Part shown: positions 15,192-29,337 of the stretch, piece after piece
How the letters are laid out: the number at the start of each line of letters is the position of its first letter
How positions within the stretch are numbered: the first letter of the stretch is position 1
Assembly: GCA_027382625.1 (NCBI GenBank)
Contig: JAJKFJ010021710.1
Location: 59,870 to 123,869 of the forward strand
Origin: Tetmemena sp. SeJ-2015
Lineage: Eukaryota; Ciliophora; Spirotrichea; Sporadotrichida; Oxytrichidae
DNA length: 64,000 nucleotides
Direction of reading: 5' to 3'
The notes under the pieces: model-generated
The model's database searches: none
What the model was told of the DNA's origin: nothing
Seen by the model: the letters and a program-made list of their open reading frames with translations, nothing else
Program-made: the position numbers and the translations under genes

Positions 15192-17155
15192 GCCCCTTCA
15201 CCCTCATGCAGTCACAAACACACAAACCCAATTTATTATTAAGATATTGCTGAGAATCTCATTGATAATTAAGGTAACTTGCGAAGAAATTTAAAAATGG
15301 TTCAATGATTCCAGTCGAAGAAGTATCTTGAGATAAAAATATTTTCTAGAGTGTCTGTTATTCTCAGAAAGCAATATATATCCTTAATGCAGTAGAGAGA
15401 TAACTGATCTCTTAATTTTAAGTTCTGTTAATCTAACTCGAAATCTTGAAAAGTTAGGAGAATTGCATCTGCCCTCTTTCCTGAGAAATGTTCGAGGATG
15501 CTGGAGTATGAAAAATTAGATATTTTGAATTTTACTATTTCATTTGACTGTCTCTTATAGGACTAATCCTTACTTATAATTTTAAGCAATCTTGGATTAT
15601 AATTATCTTAAAATATATAAAGTGTGTGTGAGTGTCACGAGTGGCTGAACAAGCAAAGCTGATAATTTCTTTAAACTTCAACAAATCTTTCTTCCACGTC
15701 TGTCTATGCCTCTCTCTTTCCAAACCAATCAATTCATCCATACATATTGAAAAATATACTTAAAAAGAGATTAGTGAATGATTGAAAAGCGTATCTTTGT
15801 GTGCGCGGTTCTCTCTTGTGTGTTTTAATTATGTATTTAATATTAAGCGCTCCTCTAATTAAAGATTAAAATTGATGAGGGAATAGTATATTCTGCGAGT
15901 CAACTAGAAATTAATGGTCTTAACTTAGGATGTTAATCCTCTTTTTCTATCTACTTGGAAATAATGACGTGAAAATATTCTAAAATGTGAATCTTAATTA
16001 TTGGAAATTCCTTGTAAAGATCCTGCCGCTGATATTTCAGCATTGATGCTTTTGATAAAAATAAATAAAATTTCAACTATTTTTAGCTCTCGATGAGCTC
16101 TCACTCACTTATGATTCCAGGAAAGTCGGAATTTTATAATTCTTTTTTCAAGCTGAAAAACCCATAAATATTCAATTGAAGCTAAAAAAGAATCTCTTTC
16201 TTAGTCATTACCACATGCTTAATAAAAAATGAAGTTGGTCCATTCATTGTCTCTAAAGTAGCCAGCCTTTCTCTCATCTAAATTAACTTCTCCTTTTATA
16301 CTAATTAAAGATACAAATAACTCCCTCTCTCTCGCTTTTTAGAATCCTAAACTCCTAATCCATACACTTCTCCACTCTTCATCTCTTCTGAGTTGCTTTT
16401 TTTGCATCCCGATTGCTTTCTTTCTTCAAGATATTTATAGTTCAGTAAAAAGACGAAAAACAGTGGCTACTTACTGTAGAAGCTAGCTTCCTAACCAGTA
16501 GTGAAAAATCTGGGCTAATCATATAATAATATTCATAAATAAATTTTGAAATCTAAATTCAATTTGAACGAATTTTAATCTTGAGAGTGCTTCCATTAAG
16601 CTGCAATAAACATATTTTTAATAAAAAATTTCAATCTTTTAAAGTATAATTTTATGTATTGCTTCAAATTCACAATTATTGATAGCTAATAAGTTATTTT
16701 ATTTTTAAATTATTGCACATAAAATATAAATCGATAAAACAAAAAATTGAAATTCACAGTTAAACTATGCTGGTAGGTGAATGCACTAATAATGAAAAAT
16801 GGATAATTAGTAGAAAGGTTCTCTGATTAAAAAGAAGTTTTATAGATATAATTTATTTTTATAAAATAGAATATTATTGCTTTCATTATCATAATCAAAT
16901 AAGTATGCAAAATTATTGGATTATAAGGTAGTCCTTGTCCTAGAATTGGCTTTTAAATTAAAATTTATGAATAAAATAGATAATTTTTGTTTTATTCAAT
17001 AAAAGTTTAACTTTTAGCCAATATAAAATGGTGACTGATTTACATGAACTTGATAATGTTTAATTATCCATTAATCACCAAGAATCGATAAAAGTAACTA
17101 GAATATATATATATATATTTTAGATTTTTCTATTCTGACTCTTTAGTTCATAATT
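15192..17155. other. 2-kb AT-rich desert
   Basis: No supported gene on either strand. A TA microsatellite lies at about 17104-17119. Confidence 0.5.
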
Positions 17156-17163
17156 AAAATTTT

Positions 17164-17979
17164 GGGGGGGGCCTTTCCTCGTCATCCACTTTTTTCATGA
17201 AAATATGAAAAATCACTGTCTAGCCTAAAATTAGCCAAAAACACCAATTTTTTAGTCCTAATTCAATTTCAGAAGGCTTATAACGATCATATTCTTTAAT
17301 TTAGAAAACATTTGAGCCTTCGGGAAATATTCATTTATAAAAAATTAAATTTTAAAGGAGTGGCAATATCTCTAGGATATTTAATTCAATCACAAGTTGA
17401 AGATATCTAATGTAAAAAATAAAAAGTACTCTAAACCACCTTATCACAGTTATCGAGTCTTTTCATTTTTAGTATCCTTTAATAGCATACATAATCCTGA
17501 GCTAAAAATATATCTAAGTCAACTTATTTCATTAAATACATATTGTTCTTTGATTGTATGATTAAATATGAAATTTCATGTATTCTTAATTTCTTTCAAA
17601 ATATTCTAGAATTGAATATCGAAGCCTTAGCTTTTAAAAAGCTGTAAGCATGTTTAAAGGAAATTCATCTCATTTATAAATGTCTTTTATAGCATTGATA
17701 TTTTTCTTAGTTAACTATTATCTTATATTTTGAAAACATATATTTTTATTCAATAAAATAAAGTCTTTATTCTATAAAATTGCATTAAAAATACAAAATT
17801 TTGTCTTACTGATTCTAAAAAAATTAAGCTCTATTTTCTAAATTAAAGAATATGATCGTTATAAGCCTTCTGAAATTGAATTAGGACTAAAAAATTGGTG
17901 TTTTTGGCTAATTTTAGGCTAGACAGTGATTTTTCATATTTTCATGAAAAAAGTGGATGACGAGGAAAGGCCCCCCCCC
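17164..17979. mobile_element. MITE-like TIR element, copy 1 (8-bp TSD)
   Basis: Terminal inverted repeats of about 150 bp begin with a G-run then CCTTTCCTCGTCATCCACTT, and end with the complement before a C-run. Flanked by AAAATTTT at 17156-17163 and 17980-17987, an 8-bp target duplication (palindromic here, so on its own ambiguous). The 816-bp element has no coding capacity, so it is non-autonomous. A second copy lies at 31637-32447. Confidence 0.85.
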
Positions 17980-18059
17980 AAAATTTTAATACAGATATAT
18001 TTTAATGCTCAATTTAAGCTAAAAGAGATTCATTAGCTAAAATTATGCTTAGCATGAAA

Positions 18060-18470
18060 ATTTAATAACATAATATAGCTAAGAATTTTATATAAAATTT
18101 AATTATTAAATTAAAATATATCAAATTAATGGCAAATGAAATGTTCAATTTGAATGATTATGATACCATTGATTTATAATAAAACTCCAAGAATTTTATC
18201 TCCTTGAAAATTTTATGTGTCAGTGCTCAGAGCAAAGTTTTAAGAGACATAAGATTGTTGAAGTCTAATATTTTAGTCAATTGGAATTTTTGCACATCAT
18301 AAATCACTACAGAGAGGGCTGCGAAGATTATCAAAGAAGAAAATCATATTAATTTTGGATATCCTATCGATCAAATCTACAAACCAAAGGGTGTTATTGC
18401 GATTACAAATGTCACTGAGTTTCAACTCTTTATTTATTATTTTAATTTATCACCGATTCTAATATAATTC
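18060..18470 (+). repeat. kinase-derived dispersed repeat, copy A
   Basis: Begins near a TATAGCTAAGAATTTTAT motif and shares the internal sequence (CCTTGAAAATTTT, CAGTGCTCAGAGCAAAG, a degenerate kinase subdomain IX region, CACCGATT at the end) with the copies at 24.4, 31.3 and 42 kb. No intact frame. Confidence 0.6.
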
Positions 18471-18534
18471 TCAATTATATTTTTTTTTTAATTATTATAG
18501 TTGTAATTTTAATTGATTTCTGTGATTGGTTAAA

Positions 18535-18893
18535 GTAATAAATGGAGAGTTGCAACTTCGTGTCGGTTGAAATCACAGATACATCTCGCGATTTTCAGCT
18601 TGTTCCATAGCTTATCAAAAATTAATATGAGTTTTTTTCTGTAATCATCATCGTAGCACCTCTCAGCAGTGAGATATGATGTGCGCTCTCCTCTTCATCC
18701 TCATTATCACTTTCTTATTAAGTTGTGTCGCTTATAACTTTGTACTGAGCACTCCCACACAAAAGTTGCAAGAATTAAAAGTTTTTAGAATTTTATGTAG
18801 AAACGAATAGTCTAATAATTATTTAATTTGGATACATTTCAACTGCCACTGATTTATTCCATTTTAATTTAATATCTAATTTAATTCTCTTTT
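18535..18893 (-). repeat. kinase-derived dispersed repeat, copy B (split by a retroelement)
   Basis: Minus-strand sequence matches the repeat at 24.4 kb (GCAACTTTTGTGTGG, AGTTATAAGCGACACAA, CTGAGAGGTG). The repeat end normally reads TTATTAAATTCTCAGCTATA. Here TTATTAAATTCT is followed by the 1.55-kb retroelement, and CAGCTATATTG resumes at 20470, so the retroelement inserted into this repeat. Confidence 0.65.
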
Positions 18894-18905
18894 TTATTAA
18901 ATTCT

Positions 18906-20457
18906 AATTATTAAATTAGAAAGTTAATAACTTTCCCATACCATTAAACCAATACACAAGCAAATGGTTCTTCAACTTGAAAACAACATCATTCCAGTCA
19001 TATCCCAAATGCTGAACTTCTTCCCTCAAGCTAATACCCTGACTAAATCATTAGAAAGCTTACACAAAGCAATCAAGAGATCCCCCTCCAACGGAATCCA
19101 ACTTTCCCACAGATAAAACAACATCCTAATCAAAGGGATCTCTCTACTTCTAACCTTTAGCTCATTCAGGAAAGCTATTTAAGATACCCTAACTCTTGAT
19201 ATTCTTACTAAACTAATCTAAAATGACAATAGGGATCTTCAAACTAATGCCGGTCGCAAGAATACAATCCTTGGAATCGTTGAAATCCTAATCCGAGCTG
19301 GCAAACTCAGAGACAAGACCCACTTTTAACAATACCAACCAAAAGCCAGTGGTCCTTAACCCCATTAAGATTCGAACAACCCTATTTAATAAGAAACCTA
19401 ACCCACTATTTAATAATAAAAAGGGGTGAATCTTTAATCAATTAAAGTTTAGAAATTAACTTAATAATAGGTGACGCATTATCTTTAATGCCACGTCACG
19501 ACGGGTTAACCTATTAAATATAAAGTTTAATCAATCGAACTTAATATTTAATAACTTTAATCAAACATCTCTGATATTAAATAATAGATGGTAGACCTCA
19601 CACAACCCAAAGGGCAACCCAATAAGGTAGTCTACGCGGAAGAAAAGTAACAACCAAAAATCACCCAGTTCTTCAAGAAAGGAAAAGTGGACAAGGTGAT
19701 AGAACAACTCAGCTAGGATCTTGAAAAGAAAATAAACCTGTAACCAGAAGAAGGAAAATATCTCAAATGGCACCAACCAGAATACCTTTAACAGAAAAAA
19801 TGGTAGGAATCAGCCTATATCTAGAAGAATAATGAACTCACATAGTTCTAACAAAAAAGATTGGACCTTATCCACTACCCAATCATGAACCTCCATTCAA
19901 TAAAACTCTGGCTCTAAAACAACATTGACAATAACAACCTGAACTAACCCCCAGAGGTAATAGAGATATTTAAAACTTTCCTTCTCTATGTATAGAACCA
20001 TACCAATAAAAGTCCTTATCAAACCATTCAGGCCCTCCTCCACAACTTGCCAATTTTAGTGGAAATTACCGAGGATTCCATGGCTGAAAGAATCCTCAAG
20101 ATTGCCAACGACTGGGACCCAGTTGAGACACTTGACATACTGGATGAGATAACTGACCTCCCTAAACGCAATTGGGAGAGATTCAGAGATCTATACAAAC
20201 AGAAACTAACCAGACCCCCAGACGAATAACCATGGTTCAAAGGAGAGAAGAAAAATGACTCCGAGGACGACGATGAAGATTGGTCAGATTAGTGTGATGA
20301 CCTAAGCTACGAAAGCTAATGACATCGTTCAAACTTCAGTTGACTTAATTTGTTTGACTGTTTAACACGGGAGTGGCTGTATAGCTTCCCTAAGTTTAAC
20401 ATATAACACGCAAGACGCTAGTTCGTCTAAAATGCGTTGTTATTATTATTATTATTA
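18906..20457 (+). mobile_element. non-LTR-like retroelement with 12-bp TSD and TTA-repeat tail
   Basis: Flanked by the direct repeat TTATTAAATTCT at 18894-18905 and 20458-20469, and ends in a (TTA)n tract (about 20438-20460). No terminal repeats. Together these suggest target-primed reverse transcription, as in I-like LINEs with simple-sequence tails. It carries one 452-residue ORF but no reverse transcriptase, so it is either a non-autonomous element or a 3'/internal part of a larger LINE. Inserted in kinase-derived repeat B. Confidence 0.7.
18964..20322 (+). CDS. retroelement protein with PIP-box, ORF1-like
   Basis: A single uninterrupted 453-codon frame (ATG 18964, TGA 20320-20322) using many TAA/TAG glutamines; no introns or IESs. 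The N-terminal 130 residues are helical (MVLQLENNIIPVISQMLNFF). A Gln-rich middle with heptad-like IELNIQQLQSNISDIKQQM suggests a coiled coil. Then comes KQQPKITQFFKKGK, a textbook PCNA-interacting PIP-box (Q-x-x-I-x-x-F-F). A helical domain with WERFRDLYKQKL and an acidic tail (EDDDEDWSDQCDD) end the protein. I recognise no enzyme motif. A role as an ORF1-type nucleic-acid-binding partner, tethered to replication sites through PCNA, is inference. Confidence 0.75.
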
Positions 20458-20910
20458 TTATTAAATTCTCAGCTATATTGTCTAAGAAAATCTTCCTCTT
20501 CAAAATGTTTATTTACATTAGCCTATATATTTTTGTTTATTTATTGTAATATTCATAAAACTAAAGGAGATCTTCCAGATAACACCATCCTCAGAAGACC
20601 AACAAATTAAATGATATTCAAATGACTGCTCAAGAAGAAAAAATGATCAAAATGGAGGGGACGAACAGCACGAGGGCCCATACCTCACCTACTGTACAAT
20701 TTTTGTGGTTACATTACCATGTACCGCAATAATTCAAATGAGCTTCAAAGCTTTAGCTTTCTTAAATATTTTTATCCAGGAATTAATAAGGAAAAGAAAG
20801 TAAGTTAGAAATAGTAAATCTCGGACATGGAATGCGGTACAAAATTTGGCTAGGTGTGGGGTAGGACGAGTAGATGATTAATACTTAATACCTGTGTCAA
20901 GTTGAGTTTA

Positions 20911-21846
20911 TCACTTAGAGATGATAAATTTTATTAATACGTATATTGATAATAGAATGCTATTTGCAGAGTGTATTGGGCTGGCAACTCTGAAGATTTG
21001 CTTTTTAAACCCATTTTCAAATTTTTCACTGATATAATTGAATAGTTATCCCAGATCTCTTAAAATTATTTTTAGAGCCCACAAAAAGCAATGATAATAG
21101 ATAAAATCTAAAGTAAACTCAAAGGGTAAAAAAAGGGATGGTTATTTAGTGCTTATTTAGCATATTTTTAAGGAGAGAGTTTTCAGGGATGAGAACGTAT
21201 GCAACTCTTAGCTCGAGCAGTAAAATTTATAATCAAATACAGTAGTATCCTATGCCTAACAAGAGGTTTTTATCAGTTGATGGCTCAAAAGCCTATTGAT
21301 TGATGTTTTGAATCTACAAAAATAACAAAAAAACTTATCTCTTAATTAAGGAGTGATCAGACTTAATTAAGTAACTTAAAGCATTATTAAATAAAACAGC
21401 CAGAGGAAGAATAAATATTAGGCATTAGACTGATTTATAATTTGATTAAACTTTTAAAAGTTCTGCATCACCTCTCCCTTAAATATGGGCATCATAGTTT
21501 CATATTAAAGGTCTCCCATAGGATGCATCTAGGTACTCTCTAGCTATTTTCTTCTGACAATAGGAGACCACTACTGATAGCTCTGAGGGAATCGGCCGTT
21601 TCCACTCACTGCAGGTAATGGCTTAGAATGCCAGACGTTAAAACCATCTCTAACTTAGGGTGTGAAATACTACACTTTTGTGCATGTGCGCCTGCCTAGT
21701 GGTTCATTAGATTACTCAAAAAGTTTACACTATGCCTCCGCTTTCTTACTTGGGACTACATCTTAGTGTAATTTAACAGCTGGCATTGTCATTTCGATAT
21801 CATCCTTTGCTCTCTCGCCCATGATCTTGCTGACCGTAGTTGCCAT
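20911..21846 (-). CDS. transposon-borne ORF A, 311 residues, unknown
   Basis: ATG at 21846 (MATTVSKIMGERAKDDIEMT) and TGA at 20913-20911, open for 312 codons in the ciliate code with no introns. The first 130 residues have ordinary protein composition (VQYFTPQVRDGFNVWHSKPL, RFPQSYQQWSPIVRRKQ). The second half is very hydrophobic/AT-driven (FLFLWLFYLIML-like) and may be non-functional. No DDE/D triad spacing or zinc finger is convincing. Confidence 0.5.
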
Positions 21847-22149
21847 AGTCGATTATTCGTCTGCTTCTATCATTCTTTTATTTTTAATCTTTTTTTTGTT
21901 GAAATTTTTCTTCCTAAAATTCAAGTCAATTCTATCCTCAAATCAATCTTCAAATGGAAGGCTAATTTAATAAACTAGAGAATCTAAAAAAATAGATGAT
22001 CATAATTCCTAGAAACATAAAATGTCTGTCATAATTAATTAACATATCTATAATTTGAGCTATTAAAAAAGTAGCACAGTATATTGCATAATTTATTTCT
22101 ATCAATAAAGTTAACACCACAAATTTTTAATTCAATTCTCATTCAAAAA

Positions 22150-22656
22150 ATGGAGATTCGGCTTTTTAAGAGTTTTAGAATTGAAACGGATTTAATGAGA
22201 GACCCCGGAAGGGTATAAACAGAGAACTTAGGTAACTTTAAAACCTCCTATAGTGACAACATTGATGTCACTAATAGCTGTGAATAAAAAGACAATGGTA
22301 TACAGTGGGAACTAAAATATTCGAGCACCCCTTCTGGCAACCTCATTAATCTCCTAAATTCTGAGTAGATAATGCTAAGCATAAAGACCTTTGATGTTGA
22401 GTGTTACTCTTAGAGGCGAAAAAATGACCTAGTCCTCCTGATATATACAGAAAACTCTTAGATGCTAAGTGTCATCAGAATAATACAAGTGGTCGAGCGC
22501 GAAATACTATTTAAGAGAAAGCAAATTAGCAAAAACAACATTCCTTTGCACATATTAAGAATCAATCATTACACCTTTGGTAAGGAGCGACTGTCTTGTG
22601 GATTTTTTATAATTGCTCATCTCATAGCCGCATTACTAGACTCTATCGCCTCTTGA
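22150..22656 (+). CDS. transposon-borne ORF B, 168 residues
   Basis: ATG at 22150 (MEIRLFKSFRIETDLMRDPG) to TGA 22654-22656, uninterrupted and using TAA/TAG as Gln. Mixed alpha/beta composition (GNLINLLNSEQIMLSIKTFD, NDLVLLIYTENSQ). The C-terminus ILRINHYTFGKERLSCGFFI is faintly reminiscent of the Cys box of Ulp1-type proteases found in some large transposons. That likeness is weak and the His/Asp partners are not identified. Confidence 0.55.
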
Positions 22657-22922
22657 GGAATGAACCAATGCTATCGAAATATTGGATAACGGCTATGATC
22701 TTACCACACCTAGCCGAATTTCGTACCGCGTCAAAGGTCCAAGATTTTCACTTTAAACTAAATTTCTTTTCCCAATTAATTCTTGGATAAAAATATTTAA
22801 GATTGCTAAAGCTTTGAAGCTCATTTAAATTATTGCGGTACATGTTAATGCAACACCAAAAAAATTCTAATGTATGTGGGGTATTGGTCCTCGTGCGGTG
22901 GGGGGCTCATGGCCCAAAATGG

Positions 22923-23895
22923 CCATTAAAAATTCAAATTAATAACTCTATTTATCAATAATATTATGATTTAAAATATTTAATTATATTTGTTTAGTAT
23001 ATTCCAATTATTATTTAAGCATTGAAGGGAAGTGTAAATATTGTTGGAAAAATAAATTAACTTTTAATTGTTTAAGAGAAATTATATGAAGAGTATATTC
23101 TAATTTGAATAATTATCCTAGATAAATATTTTTAATAGGAAGTGATTGATTTTCATATTATAAAGTCAAAAATTAATGAAAATCGATATTTAATTAAATT
23201 ATAATTTATATATTTTAATTATTGGCAGTTAAGTTTCGAGCATCTCATTTAGATATGAGCTAATTTGATATATTAGTAATTACTTCATGTGTATATTCTT
23301 CTCCAATACTAGAGCAGGTGGACTTTAAGAAATATTTATTAAAAAATTTCTGAACCAAGATATTAATTTTAGGCCAAGATTAAAAAGCTTATACCTGAGG
23401 TAAATCGCTCTACAGATCTCAATAGAAGAATGAATTTGCATGAAATTTAATGTAATAAATACTCAGCTATAATAATAAAATATGCTTTATAGTATTATAG
23501 ATTTGATAATTAAATTTTTCTCTTTTCATAAAATAATTAGTAGAAAGTAACTTACTATTACTTCTTTATTGTATCTCAAATTAAGATGTGATTTAAATTT
23601 TATTTCATTACATTTAAAGTCTTAAACATCTAATTTATTATTTTTCAATCATCTTATTTATAATAATATGCGATTTGTATTTCAAATTCAAATCATACAT
23701 TTATTTTTAGTGATTTAAAATCTCGATGTTTAAAAAAGCAGTCAAAATTTTAATTAGCTTTTCGAAATAAATTAAATGGTTAGTCATGATAGAATTGCAA
23801 AATTTCTATTAAAATGATATTTTATCTTGTTAATTAAAAATTCGCTGATAGAACAAGAAAATACAGTTTCTGAGGCGTTAGATGAAATTTAAGAA
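22923..23895. other. AT-rich spacer
   Basis: Very AT-rich with no supported gene. A partial match to the dispersed-repeat end (CTCAGCTATAATAATAAAAT) occurs near 23461. Confidence 0.4.
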
Positions 23896-26389
<2,494 letters not shown>

Positions 26390-26651
26390 GCAACTAGCCC
26401 CTCAAACTTATAATAATATATAATCTGCTCTTTTTTACATTCAAATATTCAAATTCAACCTTTATAACTTTAATCTTTTGCTAATAATATGCTAATTAAT
26501 ATATAAAAAATTTGCCACAATTAAAATATAAACAAAAAATTAAGCTAAAATTTTTAATATTTTTAGGAGAAGACAGGAGGAGGTTTTTATTTTTAAATAA
26601 TTATAGCTAGCTTTCAATAAATAAATTAAATAATAGAGATAAACTTTCAAA

Positions 26652-29269
26652 ATGGAAGAAAGAATCAGTTTCAGACAGAATATATTTTATGAATGGGCTT
26701 AGTTAGTGTCTGAAATGCACTCCATATTTCTCAGAAGAAGCAGCTATAAAGTTAAGACAGTATAGATATATTTTAATATGTTGGAGCAGACACAAGTATA
26801 ACCTACAAATACTTTTATAATCCAGTAGCAAATAAGCTAGTGACATTCTTGCCTGAATGGTTGGCGTAAGTGAATATTTTAATTATGACGTAATAAGCTG
26901 CTAAGTTTGTAATAGGCCCAATATGGTAAGCAAAGCTGATCAGTTAATTTTGTAAAGATTACTTTTATTGGGTTCATGTGCGTGGTGATTCCTTTCTTAA
27001 TCTTATTCACTAACTTCGGAACTGACTTTGAGGGTGAGGTGCCTGCCTGGTGGTGCTATTTCTCAGCAGTCACCTTCTTTTCCTATCGAATATACATATA
27101 CCCATAATATATTTTAATAACCTTGTCACATATATATGCAATAGAGATAAAACAATTCAAAATCAATATGATTTTAATCTCATAATAATTTTATAATTAT
27201 TACTTTGATTTTTTAATAAAAACTTTTTTTTAAAAAAAGATTGAAATTTTAAGACTTACTACGGGATTATTTAACAATAGAGATTAGAGTTAAATTTACA
27301 GGAAAATCTTCTTATCGAAATTAAATAATTAAGAAAGATATCTAAAAAAGAAATTTAATGAAGCAGAGTTTCTTTTATAAAATATAAAGGATTAAAAGGA
27401 TAAGTAATTATGATAATGTTTACAAATGAAAAATTATAAAAAAATTAAATAAATGTATAGTGAAACAATATTTATATCTAAGCGATTGGTTTTTCTTAAC
27501 TTTTAGTTTATTAAGATTTAATTTGATTTGCGTCGATATTTAAATGCTGGATGAAATGGATGGAAAATAAGCTCGGAGAACTGGGAACTCTTCTCCTCTG
27601 GGACTTTTATTCGACCATGGATGTGACTCATTCACAACAGGCCTTATGACACTTGAATTTATGAAGCTCATTCAAGTTGGAAATAGCCCCATTTTTTTAA
27701 TTGGCTTGATAGCCACCACTCAGTCTTTCCATTTTTCAACTCTGGAGGAGTATTAAATTAACTTGAGTTTTAGCAAATTAAAAAATATGAACTAAAGGAT
27801 TATGTTGGGGGCCTGTTTCTTGGAGTTGGAAATGGAGCAACTGATGGTTCAGTAGCCATAATAGGGCTTTTAGTCTACTGTGGAGTAGCCGGATAATAAT
27901 TCTGGAAGAATATAGTATCAATGACACTGTTTGGAGAGACCTACTATATGCAAACTTCTCATGTTTTTATTTACGGGTTCTTCTTGTCATAGATAATCGC
28001 GAGTCTTTATAAGTAAGAGTTACTAAAATAATGTTTTGTTTAGTGGTGTGCTGATTATAGTTAAAATTTAAATTAAAACCTGAAATAAGCTAAGATAATA
28101 AATGAAGAGCATTAAAATGTTGGCCGTTAAATTGCTAGCTAAGTAGCTCAATATGGAGCTTGTCAGATAGCTCCTTAAGATATAAGAACAGTTTGCTCTA
28201 TTGCCACCACGATAGGAGGTGTCTACAAGAGATTTTGATATCAAAATCTCGGAACCAAGAAATTAGCCAAAGTCAAAAACTTATGACAAATCTAACTCGC
28301 CACATAGGCCTCCTAAGAAGAAGTTGCAAGGATTAAAGTTGCTTAAAATTGAATGCTTAATCGAATGATCATAATTTCAGCCCAATATCTCGCACTTCAA
28401 CTGCAAATGATTTATAATTTATTAATTGATTTATTAATTTAATTATCTTTTTTATTAAATTCTGAGCTATAATTATTTTAATACAGATAGTAAAGCATAA
28501 TTTGAAGGAACTGACACCGGAGTAAAGAGAACTAGGAGAACCTCTGAGATATTTTGACTTAGTGCAGCAGTACATTGGATTCTACTCTATTTATGGGTTT
28601 ATTTACGCTGCTGTTATGGCTGTTGATCCTCAGCAGAGCTCAGTTATCTATTCAAGTCCGTTGCTCCCTAGTGCACTTGCTGTTTTCTTATATGTGCACA
28701 ATACTGTTGGTATTCAAGTAGCTCATGTTAGCAAATAACGATATACTCCTTGGACAAGACTAGTCCTTTTCAATACCGTTAAAATATAAGTTATACTTGC
28801 AGTGAGTGCAATCTTGTCAAATAAAAGCTGTAAGCTCTTCTAGTCATTAGTAATGGAATTTAGAATTGAGCATTGATCAGTAATATTAATTATGCCGCAA
28901 TATAAACTTATTTAAAAACCCAGAAGTTTAGTTGTTGATGGTTGGCCTTCTTTTAGTAACTGTTATTTGCTAATGGCACTTTATTTTGAACGTTATCTAT
29001 GAGATGACAGTGATACTTGGAATAAGAGTTTTCAAAGTTAAGCCTGTAAGTCAACGTGCTTAATTTTACATGAAATATAATTTCTTCTTTTAGAAAAACT
29101 TGCTCTACCAATCTGAACCATTAAGAAGTGAGGGAAGGCAATCTAGATAGAAATGCAAGACATCGGACGCCCTGATTCGCAAGAGGAGGATATTGAATCA
29201 ACAAATCCATCTTAAATTCTAGGCGGTTCTCATTATGATAGAAGCAATTAGAAAGGCAGACTAAACTGA
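26652..29269 (+). CDS. CDP-alcohol (ethanolamine/choline) phosphotransferase
   Basis: N-terminal segments give YVGADTSITYKYFYNPVANK and LVTFLPEWLAPNM, the usual entry into the first membrane helix. After an IES comes the catalytic signature DGKQARRTGNSSPLGLLFDHG then CDSFTTGL (the D-G-x2-A-R...G-x3-D-x3-D motif), then THFSTLEEYVGGLFLG and multiple hydrophobic helices (FIYAAVMAVDP, LPSALAVFLYVHNTVG). The Kennedy-pathway enzyme transfers phosphoethanolamine or phosphocholine from CDP to diacylglycerol in the ER; which alcohol is used cannot be told. Interruptions: a large AT-rich IES about 27115-27535, a 50-bp IES (27754-27803), a repeat-bearing IES about 28020-28490, and a 48-nt GT-AG intron near 29049-29095. 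The C-terminal stop is uncertain. Confidence 0.9.
27754..27803 (+). other. 50-bp IES in phosphotransferase gene, pointer TAT
   Basis: TAT at 27751-27753 and 27801-27803. Removal yields FSTLEEYVGGLFLGVGNG in one frame. Confidence 0.75.
28080..28475 (-). repeat. kinase-derived dispersed repeat, copy D
   Basis: Lies inside an IES of the phosphotransferase gene and ends TTATTAAATTCTGAGCTATAAT. Similar to the 52.5- and 62.9-kb copies (TAAATGAAGAGC...GTTGGC, GAGCTTGTC/GCTCGATAG, GGAGG). The minus strand contains a degenerate VFDFGQF that may derive from a kinase DFG region. Confidence 0.6.
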
Positions 29270-29337
29270 ATTTATTGATTTCCTTATCTTTACATTTTCC
29301 ATTTTTCTTATAAGATTATTAAATAAATATAAAAACG

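Larger units (their letters stand above)
20656..22914. mobile_element. 2.26-kb TIR transposon with two divergent ORFs
   Basis: Long imperfect terminal inverted repeats of about 215 bp (20656-20871 and 22693-22914) share, among others, GCACGAGG, TGTACCGCAATAAT and GAGCTTCAAAGCTTTAGC. The flanks carry CAAAATGG at 20648-20655 and 22915-22922, an 8-bp target duplication. The interior holds a minus ORF (20911-21846) and a plus ORF (22150-22656) pointing outwards from a common 300-bp centre. Neither looks like a known transposase, so superfamily is open; 8-bp duplications are typical of hAT-like elements. Confidence 0.8.

Noticed and set aside
17104..17119. TA dinucleotide run as a target or origin signal
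   Set aside because: An ordinary microsatellite in AT-rich DNA; nothing ties it to an element end.
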